Shown here piece by piece: positions 63,956 through 64,000 of a stretch of DNA of 64,000 nt (the stretch's first letter is position 1; every line of letters begins with the position of its first letter). The notes below the pieces were generated by a model, which did not search any database, had not been told where the DNA came from, and saw nothing but the letters and a program-made list of their open reading frames with translations. Made by a program: the position numbers and the translations under genes. Source of the stretch: Clostridia bacterium (lineage in GTDB: Bacteria; Bacillota; Clostridia; Oscillospirales; Acutalibacteraceae). The DNA is taken from assembly GCA_017623615.1 (NCBI GenBank), contig JAGAOT010000026.1, positions 38,650 through 102,649 on the forward strand. Reading direction: 5' to 3'.

Positions 63956-64000
63956 GGCCCGGTGGTCAAGCGGTTAAGACACCGCCCTTTCACGGCGGTA
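63956..64000 (+). tRNA. tRNA-Glu (UUC anticodon), cut by window edge
   Basis: Begins GGCCCGGTGGTCAAGCGG with D-arm and anticodon stem CCGCC-CTTTCAC-GGCGG, anticodon TTC at 63989-63991; the T-arm lies outside. Same transcript as tRNA-Met. Confidence 0.93.

Overview
The window reads as chromosomal DNA from a spore-forming, Gram-positive Clostridia bacterium, probably an uncultured gut lineage of the Oscillospirales type. The evidence is a GerA-family germination protein and spoVAC, obg next to Mini-RNase III, DUF512-der, an ecfA1-ecfA2-ecfT-truA operon, DUF4364 and DUF5711 genes, a C+ type L32 and a long clostridial-type IleRS. TGG encodes Trp and TGA is a working stop (several ATGA gene overlaps), so the code is standard. 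No rRNA, CRISPR array, integrase, transposase or phage gene was seen.

Layout. 1-8 kb: end of a germination gene, a cluster of small palindromic repeats, mtaB, a D,D-carboxypeptidase, pgi, yceD-rpmF and a CE15-like esterase. 8-13 kb (minus): two membrane proteins, then a three-gene sugar-oxidoreductase operon led by a TIM-barrel/Gfo-Idh-MocA fusion. 13-26.7 kb: housekeeping genes (yebC, obg-mrnC-yitT-lipoprotein, DUF512-der-ruvC-ruvA-ruvB, an RlmI-like methyltransferase, ecfA1A2T-truA). 26.7-34.6 kb: an envelope operon ending in a ClpE-like ATPase, purC, then a DUF5685/J-like/membrane trio. 34.7-39.5 kb: a glycoside operon combining two NAD-dependent glycosidase families (GH109, GH4), a GlcNAc-kinase-like ATPase and an iron alcohol dehydrogenase. 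39.5-46.8 kb: PHP phosphatase, MFS permease, GH51-LMW-PTP-GDPD, and an OPT transporter with a PqqD-like partner. 46.9-54.8 kb: ileS, a GPH symporter cluster with araD, and spoVAC. 54.9-58.5 kb: an AT-rich surface-glycan cassette. 58.5-64 kb: anion permease, tRNA-Thr, lipoprotein, SDR, a second zinc-ribbon membrane protein, a hydrolase and a tRNA-Met/tRNA-Glu operon.

The carbohydrate genes suggest use of plant and host glycans inside the cell: GH51 releases arabinose, AraD takes the pentose path onward, CE15 may cut glucuronoyl esters, and GH109/GH4 act on amino-sugar or phosphorylated glycosides.

The most notable observations are these. (1) The surface-glycan cassette (acyltransferase, cytidylyltransferase, LicD, GT14) is bounded by a 72-bp near-identical repeat of the 3' end of the neighbouring permease gene, as if inserted there. 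(2) Its GT14 gene is off by one base at an A7 tract that also forms an A-AAA-AAA slippery site. (3) An LMW phosphatase has TGA exactly where the family has Trp in DPWY, with the remaining 24 codons intact behind it. (4) The OPT transporter gene is broken by a one-base deletion. (5) A dispersed family of GTAGGGG-capped palindromes occurs in both orientations. (6) A perfect palindrome sits at the predicted start site of the glycoside operon. Three broken genes in 64 kb also raise the possibility of assembly error, and read-level checks are named for each.
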